DNA from: Streptomyces sp. 3214.6
GTDB taxonomy: Bacteria > Actinomycetota > Actinomycetes > Streptomycetales > Streptomycetaceae
DNA length: 64,000 nt
Assembly (NCBI RefSeq): GCF_900129855.1
Contig: NZ_LT670819.1
Span: 5,766,001-5,830,000 of the forward strand
Direction: 5' to 3'
This document shows positions 32,959-44,056 of the stretch, in pieces. The notes below the pieces were generated by a model. That model was not told the DNA's origin. It did not search any database and worked only from the letters and a program-made list of their open reading frames with translations. Made by a program: the position numbers and the translations under genes. Positions within the stretch are counted from its first letter, which is position 1; each line of letters opens with the position of its first letter.

Positions 32959-32985
32959 TACGGTTCCGTAACCTACGGCATCGTA
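32959..32985 (-). promoter_or_regulatory. Twin palindromic TetR operators of the desaturase operon
   Basis: TACGGTTCCGTA at 32959-32970 is a perfect palindrome, and TACGGCATCGTA at 32974-32985 shares the same TACG...CGTA arms, 15 bases on. Both lie 66-92 bases upstream of the desaturase start, between it and ppc. The matching TetR gene is in the same operon. Confidence 0.75.
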
Positions 32986-33129
32986 AGTATGGCAGTGCAC
33001 TGCCCGGCGGCAAGAGCCCGCCAACCTGCGCGTCCCCCCGGGAACTATCCTTGGAGACGGTCGGACAGCGCCGTCCGCTCTGTTTAGTTCCCTCCCGGAC
33101 GAGCTTCAACACTGCAAGGAGCCGCACCT

Positions 33130-35871
<2,742 letters not shown>

Positions 35872-35891
35872 GGCCGGCCGCGACGACACAA

Positions 35892-35928
35892 GGGCGCCCC
35901 CGAGCGTCGAACCAGCTCGGGGGCGCCC
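35892..35928. terminator. Terminator of ppc
   Basis: GGGCGCCCCCGAGC at 35892-35905 pairs with GCTCGGGGGCGCCC at 35915-35928 (14 bp, 9-base loop), 20 bases after the ppc stop, and before the end of the convergent surface-protein gene. Confidence 0.88.
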
Positions 35929-35946
35929 TCATGTCCAACCCGTACG

Positions 35947-36684
35947 TCAGGCCCGGCGCCGCCGCACCACCAGGTAACCGCCCGCGCCGAGCAGCACGGC
36001 CGCGACACCGGCCAGAGCGCCGACCGGCGCACCGTTGCCCGTCTCGGCGAGCCTGCCGCCGCCCTGCGGGCCGGCCGCCGACGACGGAGTCGACCCTGCG
36101 GAACCCGACGGCTCCACCGACGCCGACACCGAAGAGCTCGGCGAAGGAGACGCGGACGCGGACGCGGACGCGGACGAGGACGCCGACCCCGACGGCGACG
36201 CAGACCCAGAAGGCGACGCAGACCCGGACGGGGACGCAGACGGGGACGACGAGCTGCCACCGCCGCCCTCCTCGTCCCCGCACTCCGTCCAGAACTCCTT
36301 GTGCTTCGCGGCCCCCTTCTCGCCCTCGAAGTTCCAGAACAGCTTGAAGTGTCCGTCCGCCAACGACAGGTCCTCGGTACGGCCGTGGCCCTTGCCGTCC
36401 AGGGTGATCGAGCCGGTCTTGACCGTCTCGCCCTTGGAGTCGGCGCCCGGCGCCCAGGCCTCGATGTGCCAGTCCACCTTCGCCAGGCCGTCGAAGTGGA
36501 AGGCGTCCAGATAGAACGAGCAGACATGCGGCTCGTTCCGCTCGTCGAACTCGTTCGTCGTCGACTTGTGGATCTTCACGTCGCCGTTGTCCCCCGGCGG
36601 GGCGGCATGGGCGGCGACGGGCGCGGCGAACACCGCGACAGCAGCGACGGCGGCCAGGGCGCCGACGCGGGAGGAGATACGCAT
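35947..36684 (-). CDS. Sortase-anchored (LAETG) surface protein
   Basis: A 245-residue exported protein. The signal peptide (ALAAVAAVAVFAAPVAAHA) is followed by a compact domain with two Cys (HVCSFYLDAFHFDG and WTECGDEEG). A long Ser/Ala/Pro/Gly stalk with three PSGSAS units then precedes the sorting signal LAETGNGAPVGALAGVAAVLLGAGGYLVVRRRRA. LAxTG is the recognition motif of class E sortases in Streptomyces. I chose ATG 36684 (MRISSRV); ATG 36696 (MDCL) is possible. The head-domain phrases VDWHIEAWAPG and GKGHGRTEDLSLADGHFKLFW recur in Streptomyces surface proteins. Function unknown. Confidence 0.85.
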   Translation of the reverse strand: MRISSRVGALAAVAAVAVFAAPVAAHAAPPGDNGDVKIHKSTTNEFDERNEPHVCSFYLDAFHFDGLAKVDWHIEAWAPGADSKGETVKTGSITLDGKGHGRTEDLSLADGHFKLFWNFEGEKGAAKHKEFWTECGDEEGGGGSSSSPSASPSGSASPSGSASPSGSASSSASASASASPSPSSSVSASVEPSGSAGSTPSSAAGPQGGGRLAETGNGAPVGALAGVAAVLLGAGGYLVVRRRRA

Positions 36685-36819
36685 GAGGCAGTCCATCTTC
36701 GAGTGATGAAACGGAAGATGTGGAGGGGGCGGCTCAGCCTCCTGCCAACACTGACCCTCGGTCAATCACAAACAGGCAACATGTGGTCGCCCTACAGCAA
36801 AACAGAACGCCGAACACGA

Positions 36820-37365
36820 TCAAATCGTCACGAACGCCGCCGTCAACAACGCCACCCCCGACCCCGCCAGCACCCACCCCGCCCGGGTCCGCCCCAGACC
36901 GCCCGCCACCACCACCGACGCCAGCAGCAGCGCCCCGCCCAACGGCACCCACGCGAACAGAATCCCCGCAGGACCCGAACGCACCGCCTCATCACTGTCC
37001 GGCTTGAGCACCACCGTGTACGTCCGCCCCTTACGCACGGCCACCGACTTCTCCAGCACCACGCGCGCGCGTGCCGTCGAACCCGCCGACAACGGCGTGT
37101 ACGGCCCCACACACGTGTCCTCACCGCACCGCGCCACCTCGACCGTGCCCTGCTCCCGGCCCTTCGTCAGCATCACGTGCTGAGCCGACCCCCAGGAACC
37201 CCACACCCCCGCGACCAGGATCAGCACCGCCACCGCACCCATCCCCGCAAGCCGCCCCAACCGCCCGAACCGCGACACGGCCACCGAACCCGAGGCAGAA
37301 CCCTTGACCGAGTGCCTACGGGACGAACCCCGACGGCGATGGGACGACGCTGCTGTGGCAGGCAT
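36820..37365 (-). CDS. Membrane protein, DUF3592-like
   Basis: A 181-residue protein with a basic N-terminus and two groups of membrane helices: one near residues 40-60 (LAGMGAVAVLILVAGVWG) and a pair at the C-terminus (GILFAWVPLGGALLLASVVVAGGL and GWVLAGSGVALLTAAF). The extracytoplasmic part between them has two Cys (VARCGEDTCVGPYTPL) and a beta-rich, ligand-like segment. Likely starts are ATG 37365 or ATG 37377. It is unrelated by sequence to its neighbours. Family assignment is tentative. Confidence 0.65.
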   Translation of the reverse strand: MPATAASSHRRRGSSRRHSVKGSASGSVAVSRFGRLGRLAGMGAVAVLILVAGVWGSWGSAQHVMLTKGREQGTVEVARCGEDTCVGPYTPLSAGSTARARVVLEKSVAVRKGRTYTVVLKPDSDEAVRSGPAGILFAWVPLGGALLLASVVVAGGLGRTRAGWVLAGSGVALLTAAFVTI

Positions 37366-37419
37366 GGCCGGGATCATTGGCCATGCCCGAAGCAACCGTC
37401 AACCTCAGTGGGCGACAAA

Positions 37420-38022
37420 TCAGGAGTTGTACGTGCTTTGCGCCCGCTCCAACCCCTCCAGCACCAACGCCTCCACCGCATCCGCCGCCCGATCCACGAA
37501 GTAGTCCAGCTCCTTGCGCTCCGCCGACGAGAAATCCTTCAGCACAAAGTCCGCCACCTGCATCCGCCCCGGCGGCCGCCCGATCCCGAACCGCACCCGG
37601 TGGTACTCCGCGCCCATCGCCTTCGTCATCGACTTCAGCCCGTTGTGCCCGTTGTCCCCACCGCCCAGCTTCAGCCGCAGCACCCCGTAATCGATGTCCA
37701 GCTCGTCATGCACCGCCACGATGTTCGCCACCGGCACCTTGTAGAAGTCCCGCAACGCGTTCACCGGACCACCCGACAGGTTCATGAACGACATCGGCTT
37801 CGCCAGCACCACCCGCCGGCTCCCCATCCCCGGCGGACCGATCCGGCCCTCGACGACCTGCGCCTGCGCCTTCCCCGCCCGCTTGAACCTCCCCCCGATC
37901 CGCTCGGCCAGCAGATCGGCCACCATGAACCCGACGTTGTGCCGGTTCATGGCGTACTCCGGACCAGGATTGCCGAGGCCCACGATCAACCAGGGGGCAT
38001 TGGCGTCGGTCGTCACGTCCAT
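37420..38022 (-). CDS. pth: Peptidyl-tRNA hydrolase
   Basis: A 200-residue enzyme that releases peptides from drop-off peptidyl-tRNA. GLGNPGPEYAMNRHNVGFMVAD carries the catalytic His28, KPMSFMNLSGGPV and VHDELDIDYGVLRLKLGGGDNGHNGLKS carry the substrate-contact residues, and FGIGRPPGRMQVADFVL is typical. It lies downstream of rplY on the same strand, the common actinobacterial pairing. Confidence 0.95.
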   Translation of the reverse strand: MDVTTDANAPWLIVGLGNPGPEYAMNRHNVGFMVADLLAERIGGRFKRAGKAQAQVVEGRIGPPGMGSRRVVLAKPMSFMNLSGGPVNALRDFYKVPVANIVAVHDELDIDYGVLRLKLGGGDNGHNGLKSMTKAMGAEYHRVRFGIGRPPGRMQVADFVLKDFSSAERKELDYFVDRAADAVEALVLEGLERAQSTYNS

Positions 38023-38097
38023 GTCTCCTTGATACGCGCCAGCCGCCGCCCCTCAAACCGAAGGGACGACGGCTGACAAACGACTGAGGCTCGAGGA

Positions 38098-38694
38098 TCA
38101 GGCCTCGGCGGACTCTGCACCCTCGGCGGCCTCGCCCTCCGGGGCCTCCTCCGCCTGCGCGGCCAGGATCTGCAGGACGACCGTCTCGCCGTCGACGGCC
38201 AGCTTGGTGCCCTTCGGCAGGGTGATGTCCTTCGCGAGAACCGACGCGCCGGCCTCCAGACCCTCCACCGACACCGTGACGGCCTCGGGGATGTGCGTGG
38301 CCTCGGCCTCGACCGGAAGCGCGTTCAGGACGTGCTCCAGCAGGTTGCCACCCGCCGCCAGCTCACCCTCGGCGTGCACCGGGATCTCGACCGTGACCGT
38401 CTCGCCGCGCTTGACCAGCTGCAGGTCGACGTGCTCCAGGAAACCCTTGATCGGGTCACGCTGCACGGACTTCGGGATCGCCAGCTCGTTCGTCTTGCCG
38501 TCGATGTCCAGCGCGATCAGGACGTTCGGCGTACGCAGCGCGAGCAGCAGCTCGTGGCCCGGAAGCGTGAGGTGCAGCGGGTCGGAACCGTGACCGTAGA
38601 GAACACCGGGAACCTTGCTGTCACGGCGGATACGACGCGCCGCACCCTTACCGAACTCGCTGCGGGTCTCGGCGGAGATCTTGACCTCGGACAT
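38098..38694 (-). CDS. rplY: 50S ribosomal protein L25/TL5 (Ctc)
   Basis: A 198-residue two-domain L25 (general stress Ctc type) that binds 5S rRNA. The N-terminal SEVKISAETRSEFGKGAARRIRRDSKVPGVLYGHG is the 5S-binding domain, followed by the TL5 C-terminal domain (GETVTVEIPVHAEGE) and an acidic Ala/Glu tail. ATG 38694 has GAGGAGTG upstream. It is followed by pth. Confidence 0.95.
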   Translation of the reverse strand: MSEVKISAETRSEFGKGAARRIRRDSKVPGVLYGHGSDPLHLTLPGHELLLALRTPNVLIALDIDGKTNELAIPKSVQRDPIKGFLEHVDLQLVKRGETVTVEIPVHAEGELAAGGNLLEHVLNALPVEAEATHIPEAVTVSVEGLEAGASVLAKDITLPKGTKLAVDGETVVLQILAAQAEEAPEGEAAEGAESAEA

Positions 38695-38819
38695 GATCAC
38701 TCCTCGTAGAGGTAGTAGGAACGTGGTCACCCGGCCACGAACGGCCTGCTACGAAGAGCGCGTCGATAACGGACAACCGCACCCCGAACCCCGAACCATC
38801 CGGAACGGAAAACGAAGAC

Positions 38820-38867
38820 GGCCTCCCTCGCCGAGCAACTGCAGCAGTCTACTCGGCCAGGGAGGCC
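38820..38867 (-). terminator. Terminator of prs
   Basis: A 16-bp stem with one mismatch (38820-38835 with 38852-38867), followed on the minus strand by CGTCTTCGTTTT, lies 36 bases after the prs stop. Confidence 0.88.
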
Positions 38868-38902
38868 ACAGAAAAATCGATCAGCCTCAGCGGCCGGCCG
38901 AC

Positions 38903-39877
38903 CTACTGCTCGTCGAACAGACTCGTCACCGAACCGTCCTCGAACACCTCACGCACCGCGTTCGCGATCGTCGGCGCGATCGACAACACCGTGATCTTGT
39001 CCACCTCCAGCTCACCCGGAGTCGGCAGAGTGTTCGTGAAGATGAACTCGCTCACCTGCGAGTTCTTCAGACGATCCGCCGCCGGACCCGACAGCACACC
39101 GTGCGTCGCCGTCACGATGACGTCCTCCGCACCGTGCGCGAACAACGCGTCGGCCGCCGCACAGATCGTGCCACCCGTGTCGATCATGTCGTCGACCAGG
39201 ACACACACCCGACCCTCGACCTCGCCCACCACCTCATGGACGGTCACCTGGTTCGCCACGTCCTTGTCACGCCGCTTGTGCACGATCGCCAGCGGCGCAC
39301 CCAACCGGTCACACCAACGGTCCGCCACCCGCACCCGACCCGCGTCCGGCGACACCACGGTCAACTTCGCACGGTCCACCTTGCTGCCCACGTAGTCCGC
39401 GAGCAGCGGCAGCGCGAAAAGATGATCCACCGGGCCGTCGAAGAAACCCTGGATCTGATCCGTGTGCAGATCCACCGTCAGGATCCGGTCCGCACCCGCC
39501 GTCTTCATCATGTCCGCGATCAGCCGCGCCGAGATCGGCTCACGACCACGGTGCTTCTTGTCCTGCCGCGCATAGCCGTAGAACGGCACGATCACCGTGA
39601 TCGAACGCGCCGAAGCCCGCTTCAACGCATCGATCATGATCAACTGCTCCATGATCCACTTGTTGATCGGAGCCGTGTGGCTCTGGATCAGGAAACAGTC
39701 CGCACCACGCGCCGACTCCTGATAACGAACATAGATCTCACCATTGGCGAAATCGAAGGCCTTCGTCGGGACGACCCCGACACCCAGCTGGTGGGCGACC
39801 TCCTCGGCAAGCTCGGGGTGGGCGCGGCCGGAGAAGAACATCATCTTCTTCTCGCCGGTCGTCTTGATCCCGGTCAC
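38903..39877 (-). CDS. prs: Ribose-phosphate pyrophosphokinase
   Basis: A 324-residue enzyme that makes PRPP from ribose-5-phosphate and ATP. Signatures are FANGEIYVRYQESARGADCFLIQ, VPFYGYARQDKKHRGREPISARL, TVDLHTDQIQGFFDGPVDHL and the PRPP loop VLVDDMIDTGGTICAAADAL. The start is GTG 39877. It lies downstream of glmU on the same strand with 134 bases between. Confidence 0.96.
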   Translation of the reverse strand: MTGIKTTGEKKMMFFSGRAHPELAEEVAHQLGVGVVPTKAFDFANGEIYVRYQESARGADCFLIQSHTAPINKWIMEQLIMIDALKRASARSITVIVPFYGYARQDKKHRGREPISARLIADMMKTAGADRILTVDLHTDQIQGFFDGPVDHLFALPLLADYVGSKVDRAKLTVVSPDAGRVRVADRWCDRLGAPLAIVHKRRDKDVANQVTVHEVVGEVEGRVCVLVDDMIDTGGTICAAADALFAHGAEDVIVTATHGVLSGPAADRLKNSQVSEFIFTNTLPTPGELEVDKITVLSIAPTIANAVREVFEDGSVTSLFDEQ

Positions 39878-40011
39878 AGCACTGTCTCCTCAGAGGTGTC
39901 TCAGCTGGATGTCGAGAGACCACGCCACTGGGCGCGACGAGGCCGTCTCAGCTGGTGGGGTGCGGATGTGCACTTATCACGGTACGCCGTGTTCGACGCA
40001 CCTGTTTCCGG

Positions 40012-41460
40012 TCAGCTCTCGCTTTCCTCCTGGCGAGAGGCCGCCTCCGCAGCCTTCGCCGCCGCGCTGCCCGGACGCTTACGAGCCACCCAACCCTCGA
40101 TATTCCGCTGCTGACCACGGGCCACGGCCAGCGAACCGGGCGGCACATCCTTCGTGATCACGGACCCGGCGGCGGTGTACGCGCCATCCCCGACCGTGAC
40201 AGGAGCCACAAACATGTTGTCCGACCCCGTCTTGCAGTGCGAGCCGACCGTGGTGTGATGCTTGCTCTCCCCGTCGTAGTTCACGAACACGCTCGCCGCA
40301 CCGATGTTGCTGTACTCACCGATCGTCGCGTCACCCACATACGACAGATGCGGAATCTTCGTCCCCTCGCCGATGGAGGCGTTCTTCGTCTCCACGAACG
40401 TGCCGATCTTGCCCTTCGCCGCGAGACGGGTACCGGGACGCAGATAGGCAAACGGCCCGACGCTCGCGTTCGGCCCGACGCGCGCGCTGTCCGAAACGGT
40501 GTTGTCGACCCGCGCACCCGCACCGACGACCGTGTTCCTCAGCCGGCTGTTGGGACCGACCTCCGCACCCTCGCCGATGTGCGTGGAACCGTGCAGCTGC
40601 GTACCCGGGTGGACGACGGCGTCCTGCTCGAACGTCACGGTCACGTCGACCCAGGTCGTGGCCGGGTCGATGACGGTGACACCGGACAGCATGGCAGCGG
40701 TCAACAGCCGCTCGTTCAGAATCCGACGGGCCTCACTCAGCTGCACCCGGTTGTTGATACCGGCGATCTCACGGTGATCGGCGGCGACGGACGCACCGAC
40801 GCGGTGACCGGCCTCGCGGAGTATCCCGAGGACGTCGGTCAGGTACTCCTCGCCCTGACTGTTGTCCGTCCGCACCTTCTTCAGCGCGTCCGCGAGCAGC
40901 GCCCCGTCGAACGCGAACACCCCGGAGTTGATCTCACGGATCGCCAGTACGGCCGCGGACGCGTCCTTGTGCTCGACGATCGCGGTGACGGCACCCGAGG
41001 CGTCGTCCCGCACGATCCGCCCGTACCCGGTCGCGTCCGGCACCTCGGCGGTCAACACGGTGACCGCGTTGCCGTCCGCCTGATGCGTCGCGGCCAGCCG
41101 GGCGAGAGTCGCGCCGGTCAGCAGCGGGGTGTCACCGCAGACGACCACGACCGTCCCGTCCACGCTCCCACCGAGCTGCTCAAGACCCATCCGGACGGCG
41201 TGCCCGGTGCCGTTCTGCTCCTCCTGCACGGCGGTGCGTACGGCGGCGTCGACCTCGGCGAGGTGCGCGGTGACCTTCTCGCGGGCGTGCCCCACGACGA
41301 CGACCAGGTTCTCGGGGTTCAGTTCGCGGGCGGCGGCCAGCACATGGCCCACGAGGCTGCGGCCGCAGATCTCGTGGAGAACCTTCGGTATGGCCGACTT
41401 CATACGGGTGCCCTCACCCGCTGCGAGAACGACGACGGCTGCCGGGCGATTGGCGCTCAC
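40012..41460 (-). CDS. glmU: Bifunctional GlcNAc-1-P uridylyltransferase / GlcN-1-P acetyltransferase
   Basis: A 482-residue enzyme making UDP-GlcNAc, the precursor of peptidoglycan. The N-terminal nucleotidyltransferase has LAAGEGTRMKSAIPK, and the C-terminal half is a left-handed beta-helix of hexapeptide repeats (e.g. IGEGAEVGPNSRLRNTVVGAGARVDNTVSDSARVGPNASVG) with the acetyltransferase site near NIGAASVFVNYDGESKHHT. GTG 41460 is the start. A tRNA-Gln gene lies upstream, separated by a terminator. Confidence 0.96.
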   Translation of the reverse strand: MSANRPAAVVVLAAGEGTRMKSAIPKVLHEICGRSLVGHVLAAARELNPENLVVVVGHAREKVTAHLAEVDAAVRTAVQEEQNGTGHAVRMGLEQLGGSVDGTVVVVCGDTPLLTGATLARLAATHQADGNAVTVLTAEVPDATGYGRIVRDDASGAVTAIVEHKDASAAVLAIREINSGVFAFDGALLADALKKVRTDNSQGEEYLTDVLGILREAGHRVGASVAADHREIAGINNRVQLSEARRILNERLLTAAMLSGVTVIDPATTWVDVTVTFEQDAVVHPGTQLHGSTHIGEGAEVGPNSRLRNTVVGAGARVDNTVSDSARVGPNASVGPFAYLRPGTRLAAKGKIGTFVETKNASIGEGTKIPHLSYVGDATIGEYSNIGAASVFVNYDGESKHHTTVGSHCKTGSDNMFVAPVTVGDGAYTAAGSVITKDVPPGSLAVARGQQRNIEGWVARKRPGSAAAKAAEAASRQEESES

Positions 41461-41536
41461 GGAAGTTGCCCTTCGGCTGTGGAGTGAGGTGGGACATCCG
41501 AAGGATACCGGGGCGTTTCTGGGGGGACATGAGAGC

Positions 41537-41562
41537 GGGCCCTGACAGTGCTGTCAGGGCCC
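41537..41562 (-). terminator. Terminator after the tRNA-Gln gene
   Basis: A perfect 12-bp stem (GGGCCCTGACAG with CTGTCAGGGCCC) with a 2-base loop lies 14 bases beyond the 3' end of the tRNA and before glmU. Confidence 0.85.
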
Positions 41563-41575
41563 ACGTTCACTGGGG

Positions 41576-41646
41576 CTCCCGGGGAAGGATTCGAACCTCC
41601 ATAAGCGACACCAAAAGACGCTGTCCTGCCCTTAGACGACCCGGGA
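41576..41646 (-). tRNA. tRNA-Gln (anticodon TTG)
   Basis: Read on the minus strand, 71 bases fold as a cloverleaf: acceptor TCCCGGG/CCCGGGA with discriminator G, D stem GTCT/GGAC, anticodon loop TTTTGGT (anticodon TTG), variable TTAT, T stem GGAGG/CCTTC around TTCGAAT. U1-A72 in the acceptor is usual for glutamine identity. The anticodon stem GCGTC/GTCGC has one T-T mismatch. CCA is not encoded. The 5' end is 6 bases after the stop of the upstream two-HTH gene on the same strand. Confidence 0.9.
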
Positions 41647-41652
41647 TCGCCC

Positions 41653-42516
41653 TTATGTCCGGTTCGACAGGTCGTCCGGACGGACAGCTCCTACTATGCC
41701 GTACCACCAGCCTTCGATGCGACGGTGTAGGTCAGCACTTTGCAGCACGGCCACCCGAAGGCACCCGTAGTAACCCTCTCCGACGTTGGTCCGGTTGGTC
41801 TTGGGGTTATGTCTCTTGAGGGTCGTCTTCAGGAGGTCGTCGACCTTGATGCCGACCTGGTCTGCCCAGTAGGCCTCGGCTCTCGGCACGTCTGCGGATT
41901 CGTGGATGTTGACGGAGAACCGCCGGTGTTCCAGTTCCACGCCAAGCAGGTCGAGCCAAGCCAAAAACAGCCTGATCATGTTGGGGTCGCTGTTCACGAA
42001 AATGACGCGCCGGTTGGAGCCGGGCTTCGCCTTCGCTCCCTCGGACCAGTAGAGCCCGACGCCCACCAGGAACAGTTCGCGGGGCGTGATAGACCCGATT
42101 TCCGCGCACGCCTTGGTCCTCAGCTCTTCCCGCGCCACAGTGCGGTTCTCGACCGCTTGCTGCACCCCGCGTCGCGCCGCCGTCGTGTCTGAGGGGCGCG
42201 GCCGCTCCGGAAACGGAAGATCCCGCACCCAAAGTGACACCGAACTCTTCGAGCACCCCAGTTCCGCCTGGATCTGGTTGTACGTCCAGCCCTGCTGTCG
42301 CAGCTCCCTTGCTCGCTCCCGGAGGTCGTCCTTCGCTCGCGGGCGTTTCGTCCACTCCGGGGGTGGCTCACCCTCGACGAGGCGTTGGAGGGTGTCCTTG
42401 TTGTGCACCTGGAGCTCGTCGCGGATCTGCCGAAGGCTGAGGCCCTCGCGCCGCAAGGTCACCGCCCGCTCCCGGAGTGTCTCGAAGTCCGCGTACTTGC
42501 CATGAGAATGTGCCAT
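41653..42516 (-). CDS. Two-HTH, LAGLIDADG-like protein adjacent to tRNA-Gln
   Basis: A 287-residue protein with two helix-turn-helix segments (residues ~12-45 TLRREGLSLRQIRDELQV and ~65-98 LRQQGWTYNQIQAELGCSK). They are followed by a domain starting FLVGVGLYWSEGAK (152-162) that resembles a LAGLIDADG motif with Glu where Asp is usual. VIFVNSDPNMIRLFLAWLDLLGV, IHESADV, HNPKT and RRIEGWWYGI follow. From memory, similar proteins are common in actinomycetes and not characterised. The stop is 6 bases from the tRNA 5' end. ATG 42522 is an alternative start. A homing-type nuclease or tRNA-linked regulator is inference; function unknown. Confidence 0.7.
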   Translation of the reverse strand: MAHSHGKYADFETLRERAVTLRREGLSLRQIRDELQVHNKDTLQRLVEGEPPPEWTKRPRAKDDLRERARELRQQGWTYNQIQAELGCSKSSVSLWVRDLPFPERPRPSDTTAARRGVQQAVENRTVAREELRTKACAEIGSITPRELFLVGVGLYWSEGAKAKPGSNRRVIFVNSDPNMIRLFLAWLDLLGVELEHRRFSVNIHESADVPRAEAYWADQVGIKVDDLLKTTLKRHNPKTNRTNVGEGYYGCLRVAVLQSADLHRRIEGWWYGIVGAVRPDDLSNRT

Positions 42517-42682
42517 ACGCATACCGTCCGGGCGGAATGGCTGATTCCGGTGTCGAACGGGGCTGGTTCAGCAGTTCGAGGGATACCGGTGGGTTTCGAT
42601 GCCGTTCGGTTATGGGGTGTGGTGGGGGCCGGTCGGGGAAAGTCGCCGGAAAAGCCGGGGGGTGCGCCCGTAGGCTGGAGGC

Positions 42683-43975
42683 ATGACCACGACGGGGGAT
42701 GAGGACACGGCGGCCCTGGGAGGGCCGTGGTGGTGGACCAGATGGCGTAGCGCGGCGTTCGACTGGAGCCTGGGGCTCGTGTCCGCCGTGGAGTGTGTGG
42801 TGGAGGGGGTTCCGTTCGCACGGGACGCGGGGATTCCGGTGGCGGTGGGCGTCGTTTTCGGGTTGCTCGCCGGGTCGGTGTTGGTGGTGCGGCGGAAGTG
42901 GCCCATCGCTGTGGTGCTGGTGGCGATCGCGATCACGCCGGCCCAGATGGGCTTCCTGATGGGGATCGTGGGGCTGTACACGCTCGCCGCGTCGGAGCTG
43001 CCTCGGCGGATCATCGCCTCGTTGGCGGGGATGCAGTTGGTGGGCACGTTGATCGTGACGTTCGTGCAGGTGCGGCAGAGCATGAACCGGGGGTCTTTGA
43101 CGCTGGGGGATTGGTTTGTTCCGTTCGCCGCGATCACGACGTCGCTCGGGCTGACCGCGCCGCCGCTGCTGCTGGGGATGTACGTCGGGGCCCGGCGGCG
43201 GCTGATGGAGAGCTTGCGGGAGCGGGCGGACAGTCTGGAGCGGGAGTTGCAGCTGCTCGCGGAGCGGGCGGAGGAGCGGGCGGAGTGGGCGCGCGGTGAG
43301 GAGCGGACCCGGATCGCGCGGGAGATGCATGACGTGGTCGCGCATCGGGTGAGCCTGATGGTGGTGCATGCCGCGGCGTTGCAGGCCGTAGCGCGGAAGG
43401 ACCCTGAGAAGGCGGTGCGGAATGCGGCCTTGGTGGGTGACATGGGGCGGCAGGCGTTGACGGAGCTGCGGGAGATGCTCGGGGTGTTGCGCAGCGGTGG
43501 CTCGGGGGAGCGGTCGGCGTCGGCGTCCGTGTCGTTGGTGGCGGTGGAAGTGACCAGGGCTGTGGTGGAGGAGGGGGAGGGGCCTTGTCTGGAGGAGTTG
43601 GAGGAGTTGGTGGGGCAGTCGGCGGCTGCGGGGATGGTCGTGGAGTTGTCGGTGGAGGGGGAGGTGCGGTCGTATGCGCCGGAGGTGGAGCAGACGGCGT
43701 ATCGGGTGGTGCAGGAGGCGTTGACGAACGTTCACAAGCATGCGGCGGGTGCGAAGGCGCATGTGCGGTTGGCGCATCGGGTGGCGGAGATCGCGATGCA
43801 GGTGGAGAACGGTCCGCCGGCGGAGGCGGGGTCGGCGTCGGCGGCGCGGTTGCCGTCGGGGGGTAATGGGTTGGTGGGGATGAAGGAGCGGGTGGTGGCG
43901 TTGGGTGGGGTGTTTGTGTCGGGGCCGACGGAGGCGGGGGGTTTTCGGGTGTCGGCGGTGATTCCGGCCGGGTAG
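42683..43975 (+). CDS. Sensor histidine kinase (HisKA_3 type), orphan
   Basis: A 430-residue kinase. The N-terminal part has about five membrane helices (residues ~30-165), then a coiled coil (SLRERADSLERELQLLAERAEERAEW). The HisKA_3 dimerisation domain follows, with phospho-acceptor His216 in RIAREMHDVVAHRVSLMV, and an HATPase domain (QTAYRVVQEALTNVHKHA N-box, and GGNGLVGMKERV). It is NarL/DesK-type, which normally partners a LuxR-family response regulator, but none is adjacent; the nearest are at 19 and 28 kb. Wobble positions on this strand are G-rich, unlike those of the ppc gene. Confidence 0.9.
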   Translation: MTTTGDEDTAALGGPWWWTRWRSAAFDWSLGLVSAVECVVEGVPFARDAGIPVAVGVVFGLLAGSVLVVRRKWPIAVVLVAIAITPAQMGFLMGIVGLYTLAASELPRRIIASLAGMQLVGTLIVTFVQVRQSMNRGSLTLGDWFVPFAAITTSLGLTAPPLLLGMYVGARRRLMESLRERADSLERELQLLAERAEERAEWARGEERTRIAREMHDVVAHRVSLMVVHAAALQAVARKDPEKAVRNAALVGDMGRQALTELREMLGVLRSGGSGERSASASVSLVAVEVTRAVVEEGEGPCLEELEELVGQSAAAGMVVELSVEGEVRSYAPEVEQTAYRVVQEALTNVHKHAAGAKAHVRLAHRVAEIAMQVENGPPAEAGSASAARLPSGGNGLVGMKERVVALGGVFVSGPTEAGGFRVSAVIPAG

Positions 43976-43985
43976 CCCGGGCCGG

Positions 43986-44030
43986 GGTGGTCCTGTCTGC
44001 GGTGGTCCTGGCTGTGGTGGTCCTGGCTGT
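43986..44030 (+). repeat. 15-base tandem repeat between convergent genes
   Basis: Three copies of GGTGGTCCTGGCTGT (first copy with two changes) lie at 43986-44000, 44001-44015 and 44016-44030, between the kinase stop and the SUKH-3 gene stop. Confidence 0.75.
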
Positions 44031-44056
44031 GGTGGTGCGTGTGGGGGGTGTGGGGG

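Noticed and set aside
41576..41646. tRNA pseudogene
   Set aside because: All stems fold except one T-T pair in the anticodon stem, and loop, T arm and U1-A72 are intact, so it is treated as functional.
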